A stretch of 64,000 bases of DNA from Pseudomonas guariconensis (lineage in GTDB: Bacteria > Pseudomonadota > Gammaproteobacteria > Pseudomonadales > Pseudomonadaceae). The notes under the pieces are model-generated. The model searched no databases and was not told where the DNA came from. It saw only the letters and a program-made list of their open reading frames with translations. This document shows positions 1 to 9,493 of the stretch, one piece after another; the stretch's first letter is position 1, and the number at the start of each line of letters is the position of its first letter. The stretch is from assembly GCF_015680235.1 (NCBI RefSeq), contig NZ_JADLJL010000005.1, positions 1 to 64,000 on the forward strand, written 5' to 3'. Position numbers and translations under genes: made by a program.

Positions 1-66
1 CGCCCCGGCTTGGGGGGGGCCGGCCGCCCCCCCCCCCGGGCGATGGGCCGCAGGGCGGCCCCAAGG
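1..66. repeat. Degenerate REP-like sequence with homopolymer runs at the window edge
   Basis: On the minus strand, directly after the hutH stop, a GGGCCGC-CCT-GCGGCCC hairpin (about 47-63) is followed by ATCGCC, as in the REP elements elsewhere in this window. The expected short palindrome is then replaced by a run of 11 C (27-37) and a run of 8 G (12-19). No coding sequence is supported here. The runs look like a damaged or mis-sequenced REP rather than a functional site. Confidence 0.45.
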
Positions 67-69
67 GCG

Positions 70-1602
70 TTACAGGCTTGGCAGGACGCCGGCCGGCAGC
101 AGGCTGGTCAAGGTCCCTTTGGCCAGCAGCTCGGCAGCGATTTCGATGTCCGGTGCGAAGAAGCGGTCGCGGTCATAGTGCGGCACTTCGCGGCGCAGGG
201 CCTGGCGCGCCTGCTCGAGCTTGGCGGAGGTCTTCAGGCCTTTGCGCAGGTCCAGGCCCTGGCAGGCGCCCAGCCATTCGATGGCGAGCACGCCACGGGT
301 GTTTTCGGCCATTTCCCACAGGCGCTTGCCGGCGGCAGGGGCCATCGACACGTGGTCTTCCTGGTTGGCGGAGGTCGGCAGGCTGTCGACGCTGTGCGGG
401 TGCGACAGGGCCTTGTTCTCGCTGGCCAGGGCGGCTGCGGTAACCTGGGCGATCATGAAGCCGGAGTTCACCCCACCGTTTTCCACCAGGAACGGCGGCA
501 GCTGGGACATGTGCTTGTCCATCATCAGCGAGATGCGGCGCTCGCTCAGCGAGCCCATCTCGGCGATGGCCAGGGCGAGGTTGTCGGCGGCCATGGCCAC
601 AGGCTCGGCGTGGAAGTTACCACCGGAAATCACGTCGCCTTCGGCGGCGAATACCAGCGGGTTGTCCGACACGGCGTTGGCCTCGATGCCCAGCACTTCG
701 GCAGCCTGGCGGATCTGGGTCAGGCAGGCGCCCATGACTTGTGGCTGGCAGCGCAGGGAGTACGGGTCCTGGACCTTATCGCAGTTCTTGTGCGACAACG
801 AGACTTCGCTGGCGTCGCCCAGCAGGTCGCGGAAGCAGGCGGCGGTGTCGATCTGGCCACGCTGGCCACGTACTTCGTGGATACGTGCATCGAACGGCGA
901 GCGCGAACCCAGTGCGGCTTCCACGCTCAGGCCGCCACAGGCGATGGCCGCGGCGTACAGGTCTTCGGCGGCGAACAGGCCACGCAGGGCGTAGGCGGTC
1001 GATGCCTGGGTGCCGTTGAGCAGCGCCAGGCCCTCTTTCGCGGCCAGGGTCAGCGGTTCCAGACCGGCGACTGCCAGGGCTTCGGTGGCAGGCAGCCACT
1101 GGCCCTTGTAGCGCGCCTTGCCTTCGCCCAGCAGCACCAGCGACATATGGGCCAGCGGTGCCAGGTCGCCCGAGGCGCCTACCGAACCCTTGAGCGGAAT
1201 GTGTGGGTAGACTTCGGCGTTGACCAGGGCGATCAGCGCGTCGATGACCTTGCGACGGATGCCGGAGAAACCGCGGCTGAGGCTGTTGATCTTCAGCACC
1301 ATGATCAGGCGCACCAGGGCGTCGTCCAGCGGTGCGCCGATACCGGCGGCGTGGGACAGCACCAGCGAGCGCTGCAGGTTTTCCAGGTCATGGCTGGCGA
1401 TGCGGGTCGAGGCCAGCAGGCCAAAACCGGTGTTGATGCCATAGGCGGTGCGGTCTTCGGCGATGATCTGCTCGACGCAGGCGACGCTGGCGTCGATCGC
1501 AGCGCCAGCGCTGGCGTCCAGTTGCAGGCGTACAGGCGCTGCGTGGACAGCGCGCAGTTGGGCCAGGGTCAGGGTGCCGGGCTTGAGAGTCAGGTCGGTC
1601 AC
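70..1602 (-). CDS. hutH: Histidine ammonia-lyase HutH
   Basis: Catalyses the first step of histidine breakdown, non-oxidative loss of ammonia to give urocanate, in the cytoplasm. The 510-residue product has the family length. The Ala-Ser-Gly triad that cyclises to the MIO electrophile lies at residues 143-145 within [12 protein letters not shown]. Catalytic Tyr54 (YGINTGFG), the Ser-His pair (His84) that marks histidine specificity, and the NQEDHVSM segment with the HAL-specific Glu are all present. The start is GTG, with GGAG 8-9 bases upstream. It follows hutU by 87 bases on the same strand and is probably co-transcribed with it. The later genes (hutI, hutG, transporter) are expected beyond the left edge. 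Confidence 0.97.
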   Translation of the reverse strand: MTDLTLKPGTLTLAQLRAVHAAPVRLQLDASAGAAIDASVACVEQIIAEDRTAYGINTGFGLLASTRIASHDLENLQRSLVLSHAAGIGAPLDDALVRLIMVLKINSLSRGFSGIRRKVIDALIALVNAEVYPHIPLKGSVGASGDLAPLAHMSLVLLGEGKARYKGQWLPATEALAVAGLEPLTLAAKEGLALLNGTQASTAYALRGLFAAEDLYAAAIACGGLSVEAALGSRSPFDARIHEVRGQRGQIDTAACFRDLLGDASEVSLSHKNCDKVQDPYSLRCQPQVMGACLTQIRQAAEVLGIEANAVSDNPLVFAAEGDVISGGNFHAEPVAMAADNLALAIAEMGSLSERRISLMMDKHMSQLPPFLVENGGVNSGFMIAQVTAAALASENKALSHPHSVDSLPTSANQEDHVSMAPAAGKRLWEMAENTRGVLAIEWLGACQGLDLRKGLKTSAKLEQARQALRREVPHYDRDRFFAPDIEIAAELLAKGTLTSLLPAGVLPSL

Positions 1603-1689
1603 TTCGCTACTCCAATTCGTATGGGGCCCGCAGGCCCCTTCTTGTTGTTCAGTATCAACGTTGTTCGGCGATAGCCAAAGGAACGTCGA

Positions 1690-3363
1690 TCAGCCCGTGA
1701 TCATCGGCAGGTCCAGGCCCTGCTCCTTGGCGCAGTCGATGGCGATCTGGTAGCCGGCATCGGCGTGGCGCATGACGCCGGTCCCTGGGTCGTTGGTCAG
1801 TACGCGGGCGATACGTGCAGCGGCTTCGTCGGTACCGTCGCAGACGATGACCATGCCCGAATGCTGGGAGAAGCCCATGCCTACGCCACCGCCGTGGTGC
1901 AGCGAAACCCAGGTGGCGCCGCCTGCGGTGTTGAGCAGCGCGTTGAGCAGCGGCCAGTCGGAGACAGCGTCGGAGCCGTCACGCATGGCTTCGGTCTCGC
2001 GGTTCGGGCTGGACACGGAACCGGAGTCCAGGTGGTCGCGGCCGATGACGATCGGCGCGGACAGCTCGCCGCTGCGGACCATTTCGTTGAACGCCAGGCC
2101 CAGCTTGGCGCGCAGGCCCAGGCCAACCCAGCAGATACGTGCCGGCAGGCCCTGGAAGCTGATGCGCTCGCGAGCCATGTCCAGCCAGCGGTGCAGGTGG
2201 GCGTCGTCCGGGATCAGTTCCTTGACCTTGGCGTCGGTCTTGTAGATGTCCTCGGCATCGCCCGACAGCGCGGCCCAGCGGAACGGGCCGACACCGCGGC
2301 AGAACAGCGGACGGATGTAGGCCGGTACGAAGCCTGGGAAGTCGAAGGCGTTGGCCACGCCCTCTTCCTTGGCCATCTGGCGGATGTTGTTGCCGTAGTC
2401 GAAGGTCGGCACGCCCATCTTCTGGAAGTCGAGCATGGCCTGCACGTGCACGGCCATCGACTGCTTGGCGGCCTTGACCACGGCAGCAGCGTCGGTCTGG
2501 GCGCGGTCGCGGTACTCTTCCCAGGTCCAGCCAGCCGGCAGGTAGCCGTTGAGTGGGTCGTGGGCGCTGGTCTGGTCGGTGACCATGTCCGGGCGCACAC
2601 CACGCTTGACCAGCTCAGGCAGGATCTCGGCGGCGTTGCCGTGCAGGGCGATGGAGATGGCCTTGCCTTCGGCGGTGTACTTGGCGATGCGCGCCAGGGC
2701 GTCGTCCAGGTCCTTGGCCTGCTCGTCCACGTAGCGGGTCTGCAGGCGGAAGTCGATGCGGCTTTGCTGGCATTCGATGTTCAGCGAGCAGGCGCCGGCC
2801 AGGGTGGCTGCCAGCGGCTGGGCGCCGCCCATGCCACCGAGGCCCGCAGTCAGAACCCACTTACCGGTCAGGTTGCCGTTGTAGTGCTGGCGGCCTGCTT
2901 CGACGAAGGTTTCGTAGGTGCCCTGGACGATGCCCTGGCTGCCGATGTAAATCCAGCTGCCGGCGGTCATCTGGCCGTACATGGCCAGGCCCTTGGCGTC
3001 CAGTTCGTTGAAGTGTTCCCAGTTGGCCCAGTGCGGCACCAGGTTGGAGTTGGCGATCAGCACGCGCGGGGCGTTGGCGTGGGTCTTGAAGACACCGACC
3101 GGCTTGCCGGACTGCACCAGCAGGGTCTCGTCGTCTTCCAGGCGGGTCAGGGTCTCGACGATCTTGTCGTAGCACTCCCAGTTACGCGCGGCACGGCCGA
3201 TACCGCCGTAGACCACCAGTTCCTTCGGGTTCTCGGCGACCTGCGGGTCGAGGTTGTTCATCAGCATGCGCAACGGCGCTTCGGTCAGCCAGCTCTTGGC
3301 GGTCAGCTTGTTGCCACGCGGGGCGCGGATTTCTACGTCACGGTATTTGTTGTTGTCAGTCAC
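1690..3363 (-). CDS. hutU: Urocanate hydratase HutU
   Basis: Second enzyme of the histidine pathway: adds water across urocanate with a tightly bound NAD+ to give imidazolonepropionate. The 557-residue protein begins [17 protein letters not shown] from a GTG codon with AGAGGA about 8 bases upstream. The reading frame extends 21 codons further upstream, but that part crosses the promoter region and is not family-like. The glycine-rich [12 protein letters not shown] segment and the C-terminal region with the [15 protein letters not shown] motif are intact. It heads the hutUH transcription unit, with a HutC-type palindrome about 65-80 bases upstream of the start. Confidence 0.97.
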   Translation of the reverse strand: MTDNNKYRDVEIRAPRGNKLTAKSWLTEAPLRMLMNNLDPQVAENPKELVVYGGIGRAARNWECYDKIVETLTRLEDDETLLVQSGKPVGVFKTHANAPRVLIANSNLVPHWANWEHFNELDAKGLAMYGQMTAGSWIYIGSQGIVQGTYETFVEAGRQHYNGNLTGKWVLTAGLGGMGGAQPLAATLAGACSLNIECQQSRIDFRLQTRYVDEQAKDLDDALARIAKYTAEGKAISIALHGNAAEILPELVKRGVRPDMVTDQTSAHDPLNGYLPAGWTWEEYRDRAQTDAAAVVKAAKQSMAVHVQAMLDFQKMGVPTFDYGNNIRQMAKEEGVANAFDFPGFVPAYIRPLFCRGVGPFRWAALSGDAEDIYKTDAKVKELIPDDAHLHRWLDMARERISFQGLPARICWVGLGLRAKLGLAFNEMVRSGELSAPIVIGRDHLDSGSVSSPNRETEAMRDGSDAVSDWPLLNALLNTAGGATWVSLHHGGGVGMGFSQHSGMVIVCDGTDEAAARIARVLTNDPGTGVMRHADAGYQIAIDCAKEQGLDLPMITG

Positions 3364-3423
3364 GGGAGATGTCCTCTGCGGTCGATGTCGACGGCGGTGT
3401 GTCGATGGAGATATACAAACACA

Positions 3424-3452
3424 CATTTACTTGTACATACAAGCATGGACAA
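3424..3452 (-). promoter_or_regulatory. hutU promoter candidate containing a HutC operator
   Basis: CTTGTACATACAAG at 3430-3443 is a 14-bp near-perfect palindrome of the kind bound by the GntR-type repressor HutC. Read on the minus strand it fills the 17-base spacer between TTGTCC (3447-3452) and TAAATG (3424-3429), a possible weak -35/-10 pair reading toward hutU. Repressor bound there would block RNA polymerase. The operator is clear; the promoter hexamers are only a plausible match. I found no -24/-12 element in this gap. Confidence 0.65.
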
Positions 3453-3494
3453 CTAAATTTTTCCTACCGCTCCTCGGGAAACCGAAAAACAAAA

Positions 3495-3615
3495 GGGGCC
3501 GCTTCGCGATCCAATCGCGGGGCAAGCCCGCTCCCACAGGTTCTGCGCCGCCTTCAAGGGCAACGCGAACCTGTGGGAGCGGGCTTGTCCCGCGATTGGG
3601 GCGCGCAGCGGCCCC
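3495..3615. repeat. Inverted pair of REP elements (GCGGGRCAAGCCCGC type)
   Basis: Two head-to-head copies, each with outer GGGGCCGC, an ATCGCGGGGCAAGCCCGC or rearranged core, and CTCCCACAGG, face each other across a short spacer between hutD and hutU. The pair can fold into a long cruciform or RNA hairpin and may attenuate read-through from hutCD into hutUH. Confidence 0.88.
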
Positions 3616-3631
3616 TTTCACAATGCCAGGC

Positions 3632-4204
3632 TTAACGCGGCATCAATTCGATCAGGCAGAATCGCCCTTGCACATCCAGCGCCAGCAGCTCTTCGTTGTC
3701 CTCCAGGCGCAGGCAGTCATACATGCCAAGCTGTTGCACCTCTTGCTCAGCCACCGTCACCTCCACCTGCCCGCTGGCCGCGAACAGCAGCACCGTCGAA
3801 GCCGAGCTGTATAACCGGTGCGTGCCATCGAGCCATTGCAACCGCGCCCGGTAGCGCTGTGGCGCGTAAATCAGGTTGAAGTCGCGGATCGGCCCGCCCA
3901 GCAGCTTGCAGCTGACCTGGCTTTCACCCTTGAAGGCAAAGGCATCGAACGGCAGCAATGGCCGACTGGCCTGGCCATCGACCAGCAAGCGCATGCCGTC
4001 GCCCTGGAGCACGGTGATGATCCGCTGGTACCCGGCGAAAGTGGAAAACCCGCCGGACTCCTCGATATCGGCGATCGACAGGCGCCAACCGAACCCTTCC
4101 AGGCCCTCGCCGGCATCGCGGGTGATCTCTTCGGTGAAGCCTCCACCGTTCTTCCAGGGCATGCGCGGGTAGTCTTGGGCGCGCAACAGCTGCAATTGAC
4201 TCAT
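3632..4204 (-). CDS. hutD: HutD family protein
   Basis: Cupin-like HutD/Ves family protein of 190 residues. Members accompany hut genes in pseudomonads and are thought to limit histidine flux; no enzyme reaction is established. The start MSQLQLLRAQDYPRMPWKNGGG carries the family's N-terminal PWKNGGGxTxEI signature (residues 14-26), followed by GWRLSIADI. The ATG overlaps the hutC stop by four bases (ATGA at 4201-4204), so the two genes are translationally coupled. A longer frame upstream lies inside hutC and is rejected. Confidence 0.92.
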   Translation of the reverse strand: MSQLQLLRAQDYPRMPWKNGGGFTEEITRDAGEGLEGFGWRLSIADIEESGGFSTFAGYQRIITVLQGDGMRLLVDGQASRPLLPFDAFAFKGESQVSCKLLGGPIRDFNLIYAPQRYRARLQWLDGTHRLYSSASTVLLFAASGQVEVTVAEQEVQQLGMYDCLRLEDNEELLALDVQGRFCLIELMPR

Positions 4205-4947
4205 TTGCTGAATCGTCCTTCCAGGCGATGACGGGAACCAGGGTGGATCAGGCGTGCAGCGGTCACCGGCTGGCGACCGGACCAGGTGCGCCGGCGTATC
4301 AGCAGGCACGGCTCGCCTCGCTCGATTTGCAGCAGACGACACTCCTCGGGCTCGGCCAGGATCGCCTCGACCACGTGCTCACCCTCGGTCAATGGGGCGA
4401 CCTGTGACAGGTAGGCGTAGGGCGTCTGCCGGGTGAAGTCCTGCTTGAGGTAGTCCGGGGCGATCTGCGCGTTGACGTAGCGGTCCTCGATCTGCACCGG
4501 CACACCGTTTTCGTAGTGCACGATCAGCGAATGGAACACCCGCTGCCCTTCGCGCATGTCCAGAGCCAGGGCACGCTCGGAGCCGGCCGCCTCTTCGGCG
4601 AGGCGGATCACCTGGCAGCTATGCTGGTGGCCACGGCCGGCGATTTCGTCGGCGATGTTGTTGACCTCGAACAGCGCCGAGCGGGTCTTGGGCTCGGCCA
4701 CGAAGGTGCCAACACCCTGCATGCGCACCAGCAGCCCTTCGGCGGTGAGTTCGCGCAGGGCCCGGTTGATGGTCATGCGGCTGAAGCCCAGCTGGCTGAC
4801 CAGCTCGCTTTCCGAGGGGACTCGGTGGTGTGGCGGCCAGCTGCCGTTTTCGATCTGCTGGACAATCATCTGTTTGACCCGGGCATACAGCGGCGCCGGA
4901 CCTTCGCCCATCTGGGCAACCAGCGCGGAGACAGGAGGTGTCGGCAC
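4201..4947 (-). CDS. hutC: Histidine utilisation repressor HutC
   Basis: GntR-family transcription factor of the HutC/FarR subgroup, 248 residues. The N-terminal winged helix-turn-helix (about residues 15-85) contains the typical PSESELVSQLGFSRMTINRALREL stretch, here seen as VPSESELV and SRMTINRAL. The C-terminal UTRA ligand domain (about 95-245) binds urocanate in characterised homologues, releasing the operator. It is divergent from hutF, and the 108-base gap contains a HutC-type palindrome, so it very likely represses itself, hutF and hutUH. Confidence 0.95.
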   Translation of the reverse strand: MPTPPVSALVAQMGEGPAPLYARVKQMIVQQIENGSWPPHHRVPSESELVSQLGFSRMTINRALRELTAEGLLVRMQGVGTFVAEPKTRSALFEVNNIADEIAGRGHQHSCQVIRLAEEAAGSERALALDMREGQRVFHSLIVHYENGVPVQIEDRYVNAQIAPDYLKQDFTRQTPYAYLSQVAPLTEGEHVVEAILAEPEECRLLQIERGEPCLLIRRRTWSGRQPVTAARLIHPGSRHRLEGRFSK

Positions 4948-5011
4948 GGCGTTGAATCCTTTGCAATTGGTTGAACGGTAGCTTGCCGCAGTTTACCCGG
5001 CGCGCAAACGC

Positions 5012-5030
5012 CTGTATATGTATATACAAG
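5012..5030. promoter_or_regulatory. HutC operator between hutC and hutF
   Basis: CTGTATATGTATATACAAG contains the TGTATATACA core expected for HutC and lies in the divergent hutC-hutF gap, 26 bases before the hutF ATG. It shares the CTTGTA...TACAAG arms with the site upstream of hutU. One bound dimer could control both directions. Confidence 0.75.
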
Positions 5031-5055
5031 TTAAACAATAACAGGATTTTACCCG

Positions 5056-6420
5056 ATGCCTGCCTTTTTCGCCGAACGCGCCCTGCTGCCCGCTGGCTGG
5101 GCCAGCAATGTCCGCCTGGAGGTAGCCGAGGATGGCCGACTGACCCACGTCGAGGCCAACGCCTCGGCCGAAGGTGCCGAACGCCTGGCCGGTCCGCTGC
5201 TGCCGGGCATGCCCAACCTGCATTCCCATGCTTTCCAGCGTGCGATGGCAGGCCTTGCGGAAGTGGCTGGCAACCCCAACGACAGCTTCTGGACCTGGCG
5301 CGACCTGATGTACCGTCTGGTTGGCCGGATCACGCCACAGCAATTGCAGGTCATCGCCCGCCAGCTGTACATCGAGATGCTCAAGGCCGGCTACACCTCA
5401 GTGGCCGAGTTCCATTACGTGCATCACGACCACAACGGCCATGCCTATGCCGACGCCGCCGAGCTGTCGCTGCGCATCAGCGCTGCCGCCGCCGACACCG
5501 GCATCGGCCTGACCCTACTGCCGGTGCTCTATAGCCATGCCGGGTTCGGCGGCCAGCCGCCGAGCGAAGGCCAGCGCCGCTTCATCAACTCCAGCGAGCA
5601 GTACCTGCGCCTGCAACAGCGGCTCGCCCCGCAGCTGGCGGCGCAGCCCGCCCAGCGTTTGGGCCTGTGCTTCCACTCCCTGCGCGCAGTCACCCCTGGG
5701 CAGATCGCCGAAGTGCTGGCCGCCAGCGACCAGCACTGCCCGGTGCACATCCACATCGCCGAGCAGCAGAAGGAGGTCGACGACTGCCTGGCCTGGAGCG
5801 GCCGTCGCCCGCTGCAATGGCTGCATGAAAACGTCGAGGTGGACGAGCGCTGGTGCCTGGTGCATGCCACCCACGCCGAGCCTGACGAAGTCACCGCCAT
5901 GGCCCGCAGCGGCGCCGTGGCCGGCCTGTGCCTGACCACCGAGGCCAACCTGGGCGACGGCATCTTCCCGGCCGTGGACTTCCTGGCCCAGGGCGGGCGC
6001 ATGGGGATCGGTTCGGACAGCCACGTGTCACTGAGCGTGGTGGAGGAACTGCGCTGGCTGGAATACGGCCAACGCCTGCGCGACCAGCGACGCAACCGGC
6101 TGTACCGTGGCGACCAGCCAATGGTCGGGCGCACCCTGTACGACGCCGCCCTGGTCGGCGGCGCCCAGGCGATGGGCCAGCCCATCGGTGAGCTGGCCGT
6201 GGGCAAGCGCGCCGACTGGCTGGTGCTCGATGGACAGGACCCTTACCTGGCGACCGCGAACGGGGATGCCATTCTCAACCGCTGGCTGTTCGCTGGCGGG
6301 GATCGCCAGGTGCGCGATGTGATGGTCAACGGGCAATGGGTGGTGCGCCAGGGGCACCATGCCCAGGAAGAGGCGAGCGCGCGGGCGTTCGTCGAGGTGC
6401 TGCGACAACTGTTGGACTGA
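5056..6420 (+). CDS. hutF: Formimidoylglutamate deiminase HutF
   Basis: Zn-dependent amidohydrolase of 454 residues that deiminates N-formimino-L-glutamate to N-formyl-L-glutamate and ammonia, the marker of the five-step histidine pathway of pseudomonads. The metal ligands are visible as PNLHSHAFQRAM near residue 55, the HIHIAEQ motif near 233-239, CLVHATH near 265 and GIGSDSHVS near 316. The gene stands alone, divergent from hutC behind a HutC operator, and an inverted REP pair follows the stop. Confidence 0.96.
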   Translation: MPAFFAERALLPAGWASNVRLEVAEDGRLTHVEANASAEGAERLAGPLLPGMPNLHSHAFQRAMAGLAEVAGNPNDSFWTWRDLMYRLVGRITPQQLQVIARQLYIEMLKAGYTSVAEFHYVHHDHNGHAYADAAELSLRISAAAADTGIGLTLLPVLYSHAGFGGQPPSEGQRRFINSSEQYLRLQQRLAPQLAAQPAQRLGLCFHSLRAVTPGQIAEVLAASDQHCPVHIHIAEQQKEVDDCLAWSGRRPLQWLHENVEVDERWCLVHATHAEPDEVTAMARSGAVAGLCLTTEANLGDGIFPAVDFLAQGGRMGIGSDSHVSLSVVEELRWLEYGQRLRDQRRNRLYRGDQPMVGRTLYDAALVGGAQAMGQPIGELAVGKRADWLVLDGQDPYLATANGDAILNRWLFAGGDRQVRDVMVNGQWVVRQGHHAQEEASARAFVEVLRQLLD

Positions 6421-6435
6421 TCGGTCGCACCGCCT

Positions 6436-6514
6436 ATCGCAATCGCGGGACAAGCCCGCTCCCACAGCGATCACCGTCACCTCTGTGGGAGCGGGCTTGT
6501 CCCGCGATTGCGAT
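6436..6514. repeat. Inverted REP pair after hutF
   Basis: ATCGCAATCGCGGGACAAGC at 6436-6455 and its inverted copy ending at 6514 enclose a 20-base spacer. The pair is placed between the convergent hutF and lipocalin genes, where it can serve as a shared 3' structure. Confidence 0.88.
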
Positions 6515-6527
6515 GTATCCGCCGAAC

Positions 6528-7100
6528 TCAGTGCGAAGCGACGATCTGCTTGTCCGACGCCCGCCAGATCAGGCGGGTGGTGTCATACCCCTGCTGGCGG
6601 GCCTTGGCCAGCAGGCTCTCGCGTTCCACCGCCGGCAGGCTCTGGGTCCGCGACAGGATCCACAGGTACTTGCGGTCCGGGCTGCCGACGATCGCCGTGC
6701 GGTAGCGTTCGTCCACGTACAGTACCCAGTACTCACCCTTGGCCACGCCCGGCACCAGGTGCGTGAACCAGTTGTTGAACTCCACCCACAGCCGGTCGTT
6801 GTGCCCTGGGTCCTGCGGCCAGGCGGAACCCTCGGCGCGCAGCCACTCGCCGTCGATCATACGGCAGCGGTTCAGCACACCCATCGAGCCATCGGGCCTG
6901 AGGTTGTAATGGGCCTCGGACTGGGCGCAGTCGCGCTGATAGGGCATCGGCAACCGCGCCAGCTCGAACCATTTGCCCTCGTAGCGCTCCAGGTCGATGC
7001 CGCCTGCGGTCTTCGGTGCCAACGGGTCGCTCGGGGACGTGGCGCAACCGCCCAGCAGCAACGCTGCACAAACCGCCAGCAGCAGGTGGATACGCTTCAT
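6528..7100 (-). CDS. blc: Outer-membrane lipocalin Blc
   Basis: Bacterial lipocalin, a lipid-binding beta-barrel lipoprotein of 190 residues thought to work in outer-membrane maintenance. The N-terminus MKRIHLLLAVCAALLLGGCA has a lipoprotein signal with lipobox LGGC. The lipocalin G-x-W motif is in YEGKWFELARLP near residue 43, and the later LWVEFNNWF and YLWILSR strands match the Blc family. The true start overlaps the upstream small lipoprotein stop by four bases (ATGA), so the pair forms an operon. The longer upstream frame is not used. Confidence 0.93.
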   Translation of the reverse strand: MKRIHLLLAVCAALLLGGCATSPSDPLAPKTAGGIDLERYEGKWFELARLPMPYQRDCAQSEAHYNLRPDGSMGVLNRCRMIDGEWLRAEGSAWPQDPGHNDRLWVEFNNWFTHLVPGVAKGEYWVLYVDERYRTAIVGSPDRKYLWILSRTQSLPAVERESLLAKARQQGYDTTRLIWRASDKQIVASH

Positions 7101-7351
7101 TTGAGACCCTGCCCGGAATACATCAAGACCTTGTCGGCAGCGTACTGAACGCTGATGAAGCTCTTCTCGTCGCCCCACGTGCAGCTGCTCATGCCCAGCG
7201 CCCCCGAACATTCGGCAGGGGTACCGAGCAGCTGCTCGACCTCGGCCTTGCTCATGCCGGCTTTGAGCTTGGAATAGTTTTCCTGGTTGATCTTGCTGCA
7301 GGCAGTCAGGACGACGCACAAGGACAACAGGGCGAGGGAACGCAACGACAT
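7097..7351 (-). CDS. Small SmpA/OmlA-like lipoprotein
   Basis: 84-residue predicted lipoprotein. MSLRSLALLSLCVVLTACSK ends in lipobox LTAC, and Ser follows the Cys. The body contains NYSKLKAGMSKAEVEQLLGTP, a helical segment typical of the SmpA/OmlA (BamE-like) fold, then a cysteine pair (CSGALGMSSC) and a short strand region. It is co-transcribed with blc. Exact function unknown; a small envelope protein is the safest description. Confidence 0.8.
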   Translation of the reverse strand: MSLRSLALLSLCVVLTACSKINQENYSKLKAGMSKAEVEQLLGTPAECSGALGMSSCTWGDEKSFISVQYAADKVLMYSGQGLK

Positions 7352-7509
7352 GAAGGGACACTCCTGGAGATGAAGGCACAGGCATGGTGGCCTGCAGACA
7401 GCTTAGAAGGCAAAAAGCCGCCTCGGTTCCCTGCTTCCCCAGGTTTGTACGTACACCGTTGGTCGGCTGGCGTGAACCTTGCGAACCTGTTCACATCGCC
7501 CAAACGATT

Positions 7510-7564
7510 GCGGGGCAAGCCCGTCCCCATGCATCGCGCATGAGAGCGGCCTTGCCCCGCAAGG
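7510..7564. repeat. Degenerate REP hairpin after the DUF924 gene
   Basis: GCGGGGCAAGCCCG at 7510 onward and CTTGCCCCGC ending at 7560 are inverted and flank a short irregular loop. The structure sits 10-60 bases beyond the 3' end of the minus-strand DUF924 gene. The rest of the 7352-7574 gap shows no gene. Confidence 0.6.
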
Positions 7565-7574
7565 GCCTGCTGGC

Positions 7575-8171
7575 CTAGAAACGCGAACCTGGCTCGAGCA
7601 GGAAGTCCATCTCTTCATCGGTGCTCGGCCGGCCCAGCACCAGATTGCGGTGCGGGAAGCGGCCGAAGCGGGCGATCACCCGTTGGTGCTGTTCGGCGTA
7701 GTCGAGGAAGCCCTCGAACAGCCGGCGATTGGCCTCGGGCTGTTCCTCCAGCAGGACCTGGTAGCGCTCCACGCACAGGTTCTGCCAGTCGAGCACCTCG
7801 GCATGCTCCAGCACCAACAGCACGAACACCCGCTGGATCGGCAACAACTGGTAGTCCCAGCCCTTCTGCAGACCTTGCATGGCCACCACCTGGGCGCGCC
7901 GGTCGCCGTCGAAGGCACGCGGCGTGTCGCGATGGATCATGCGCGGCAGCTGGTCCAGCAGGATCAGCAGGCCGAGCCAGCCCTGCGGGCTTTGCTGCCA
8001 CTCGTCGAGACCACCGGCCAGGGCGTGCTCGACCAGCTCGCCAAACAGCGCCTGGGCCTCGGCATCGTGATGCTTGCCGAACCACAGCGTGCTCTTCTCG
8101 TCAGCCACGGCCTGGGGACTGGTGCCCCAACCGAACCACCACTCCAGCAACGGCTGCCAAGGTGCGAGCAT
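7575..8171 (-). CDS. DUF924 family protein
   Basis: 198-residue cytoplasmic protein of the DUF924 family, an all-helical, TPR-like fold of unknown role. Family signatures visible are WWFG near the N-terminus, LWFGKHHDAEAQ, LGLLILLDQLPRMIHRDTPRAFDGD and the C-terminal RFPHRNLVLGRPSTDEE. Its start lies three bases after the fbp stop, so it is probably the second gene of an fbp operon. Confidence 0.88.
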   Translation of the reverse strand: MLAPWQPLLEWWFGWGTSPQAVADEKSTLWFGKHHDAEAQALFGELVEHALAGGLDEWQQSPQGWLGLLILLDQLPRMIHRDTPRAFDGDRRAQVVAMQGLQKGWDYQLLPIQRVFVLLVLEHAEVLDWQNLCVERYQVLLEEQPEANRRLFEGFLDYAEQHQRVIARFGRFPHRNLVLGRPSTDEEMDFLLEPGSRF

Positions 8172-8174
8172 GAC

Positions 8175-9185
8175 TTACTCCTTGTGATAGGCGGTGACGC
8201 GCTCGACCTCTTCCTTCGAGCCCAGGATCACCGACACGCGCTGGTGCAGGCTCTCGGGCTGGATGTCGAGGATGCGATCGTAACCGTTTGTGGACGCGCC
8301 GCCGGCCTGCTCGATGATGAACGACATCGGGTTGGCTTCGTACATCAGGCGCAGCTTGCCCGGCTTGCTCGGCTCACGGGCATCGCGTGGGTACATGAAC
8401 AGGCCGCCACGGGTCAGGATGCGGTGCACGTCGGCCACCATCGAGGCGATCCAGCGCATGTTGTAGTTCTTCTTCAGCGGGCCGGTCTCGCCAGCCAGCA
8501 GTTCGCCCACGTAGCGCTGCACTGGGGCTTCCCAGTGACGCTGGTTGGACATGTTGATGGCGAACTCGGCGGTGCTTTCCGGTACGCGGATGTTCTCGTG
8601 GGTCAGGACGAAGCTGCCCAGCTCGCGGTCCAGGGTGAAGCCCTTGACGCCGTTGCCCAGGGTCAAGACCAGCATGGTCTGCGGGCCATAGATGGCGTAG
8701 CCGGCGGCGACCTGCTGGGTGCCTGGCTGGAGGAACGCATTTTCGTTCAGGGTTTCGTTCTGGCTCAGGTATTCATTGGGGCAACGCAATACCGAGAAGA
8801 TAGTACCGACCGAGACGTTGACGTCGATGTTCGACGAACCGTCCAGCGGGTCGAAGACCAGCAGGTAGGCACCCTTGGGGTACTTGCCCGGGATCTGGTA
8901 GGCGTTGTCCATTTCCTCGGACGCCATGCCGGCCAGGTGACCGCCCCACTCGTTGGCCTCCAGCAGGATGTCGTTGGAGATCACGTCGAGCTTCTTCTGC
9001 ACCTCGCCCTGTACGTTTTCGGTGCCCATGCTGCCCAGTACGCCGCCCAGGGCCCCTTTGGACACGTGGTGGCTGATTTCCTTGCACGCACGCGCCACCA
9101 CTTCGATCAGGAAGCGCAGATCGGCAGGGGTATTGTTGCTGCGGGTCTGCTCAATCAGATAGCGACTCAGGGTAACGCGGGACAT
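8175..9185 (-). CDS. fbp: Fructose-1,6-bisphosphatase class 1
   Basis: Mg2+-dependent gluconeogenic enzyme that hydrolyses fructose 1,6-bisphosphate to fructose 6-phosphate. Its 336 residues match the family. The metal/phosphate motif is seen as [17 protein letters not shown] near residues 106-121. [24 protein letters not shown] and the C-terminal [15 protein letters not shown] complete the active site. Pseudomonads lack phosphofructokinase, so this enzyme supplies the upper hexose pool without futile cycling. Single start ATG; DUF924 gene directly downstream. Confidence 0.97.
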   Translation of the reverse strand: MSRVTLSRYLIEQTRSNNTPADLRFLIEVVARACKEISHHVSKGALGGVLGSMGTENVQGEVQKKLDVISNDILLEANEWGGHLAGMASEEMDNAYQIPGKYPKGAYLLVFDPLDGSSNIDVNVSVGTIFSVLRCPNEYLSQNETLNENAFLQPGTQQVAAGYAIYGPQTMLVLTLGNGVKGFTLDRELGSFVLTHENIRVPESTAEFAINMSNQRHWEAPVQRYVGELLAGETGPLKKNYNMRWIASMVADVHRILTRGGLFMYPRDAREPSKPGKLRLMYEANPMSFIIEQAGGASTNGYDRILDIQPESLHQRVSVILGSKEEVERVTAYHKE

Positions 9186-9347
9186 GTATGGCTCCGAAAT
9201 GGAAAGGGGGAGAAAAACCCCCGCAGTTTACAGGGAGAGTTGCGGGCTAGCGAGCGATGAGACTCGACTGGTCGTTCAGACGGCACAATAGGTCGGTAGT
9301 TCAGCCACCGCCAGGCCGGCGGTCGAAGCGCACGGCTGGCACCGCGA

Positions 9348-9465
9348 CCTGTAGGAGCGGCCTTGTGCCGCGAAAGGCTTGCGCAGCGGCCCCGGGATGT
9401 TCGTGGGCCGCTGAACCCTGGGGCCGCCTTGCGGCCCTTTCGCGGCACAAGGCCACTCCTACAGG
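9348..9465. repeat. Inverted REP pair between fbp and glgP (GCGGCACAAGGCCGC type)
   Basis: CCTGTAGGAGCGGCCTTGTG at 9348 and the inverted copy ending CTCCTACAGG at 9465 surround a second hairpin. The core stem differs from the GCGGGAC type elsewhere, but its two arms still pair. It occupies most of the 308-base gap 9186-9493, which otherwise holds only the fbp promoter area and no gene. Confidence 0.88.
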
Positions 9466-9493
9466 AACCCTACAGGGTCGCGCGCGGCCTCAA

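Noticed and set aside
10..1674. Long open frame antisense to hutH, and similar frames antisense to hutU, typA, thiI, glgP and others
   Set aside because: High-GC codon use leaves long open shadow frames. Their translations are low in complexity, rich in Arg, Gly, His and Gln, and do not look like any family, while the opposite strand encodes clear enzymes.
3364..3631. Sigma-54 promoter for hutU
   Set aside because: hut promoters of some pseudomonads use RpoN with CbrB, but no TGG-N10-GC match with TTGC was found on the minus strand in this gap.
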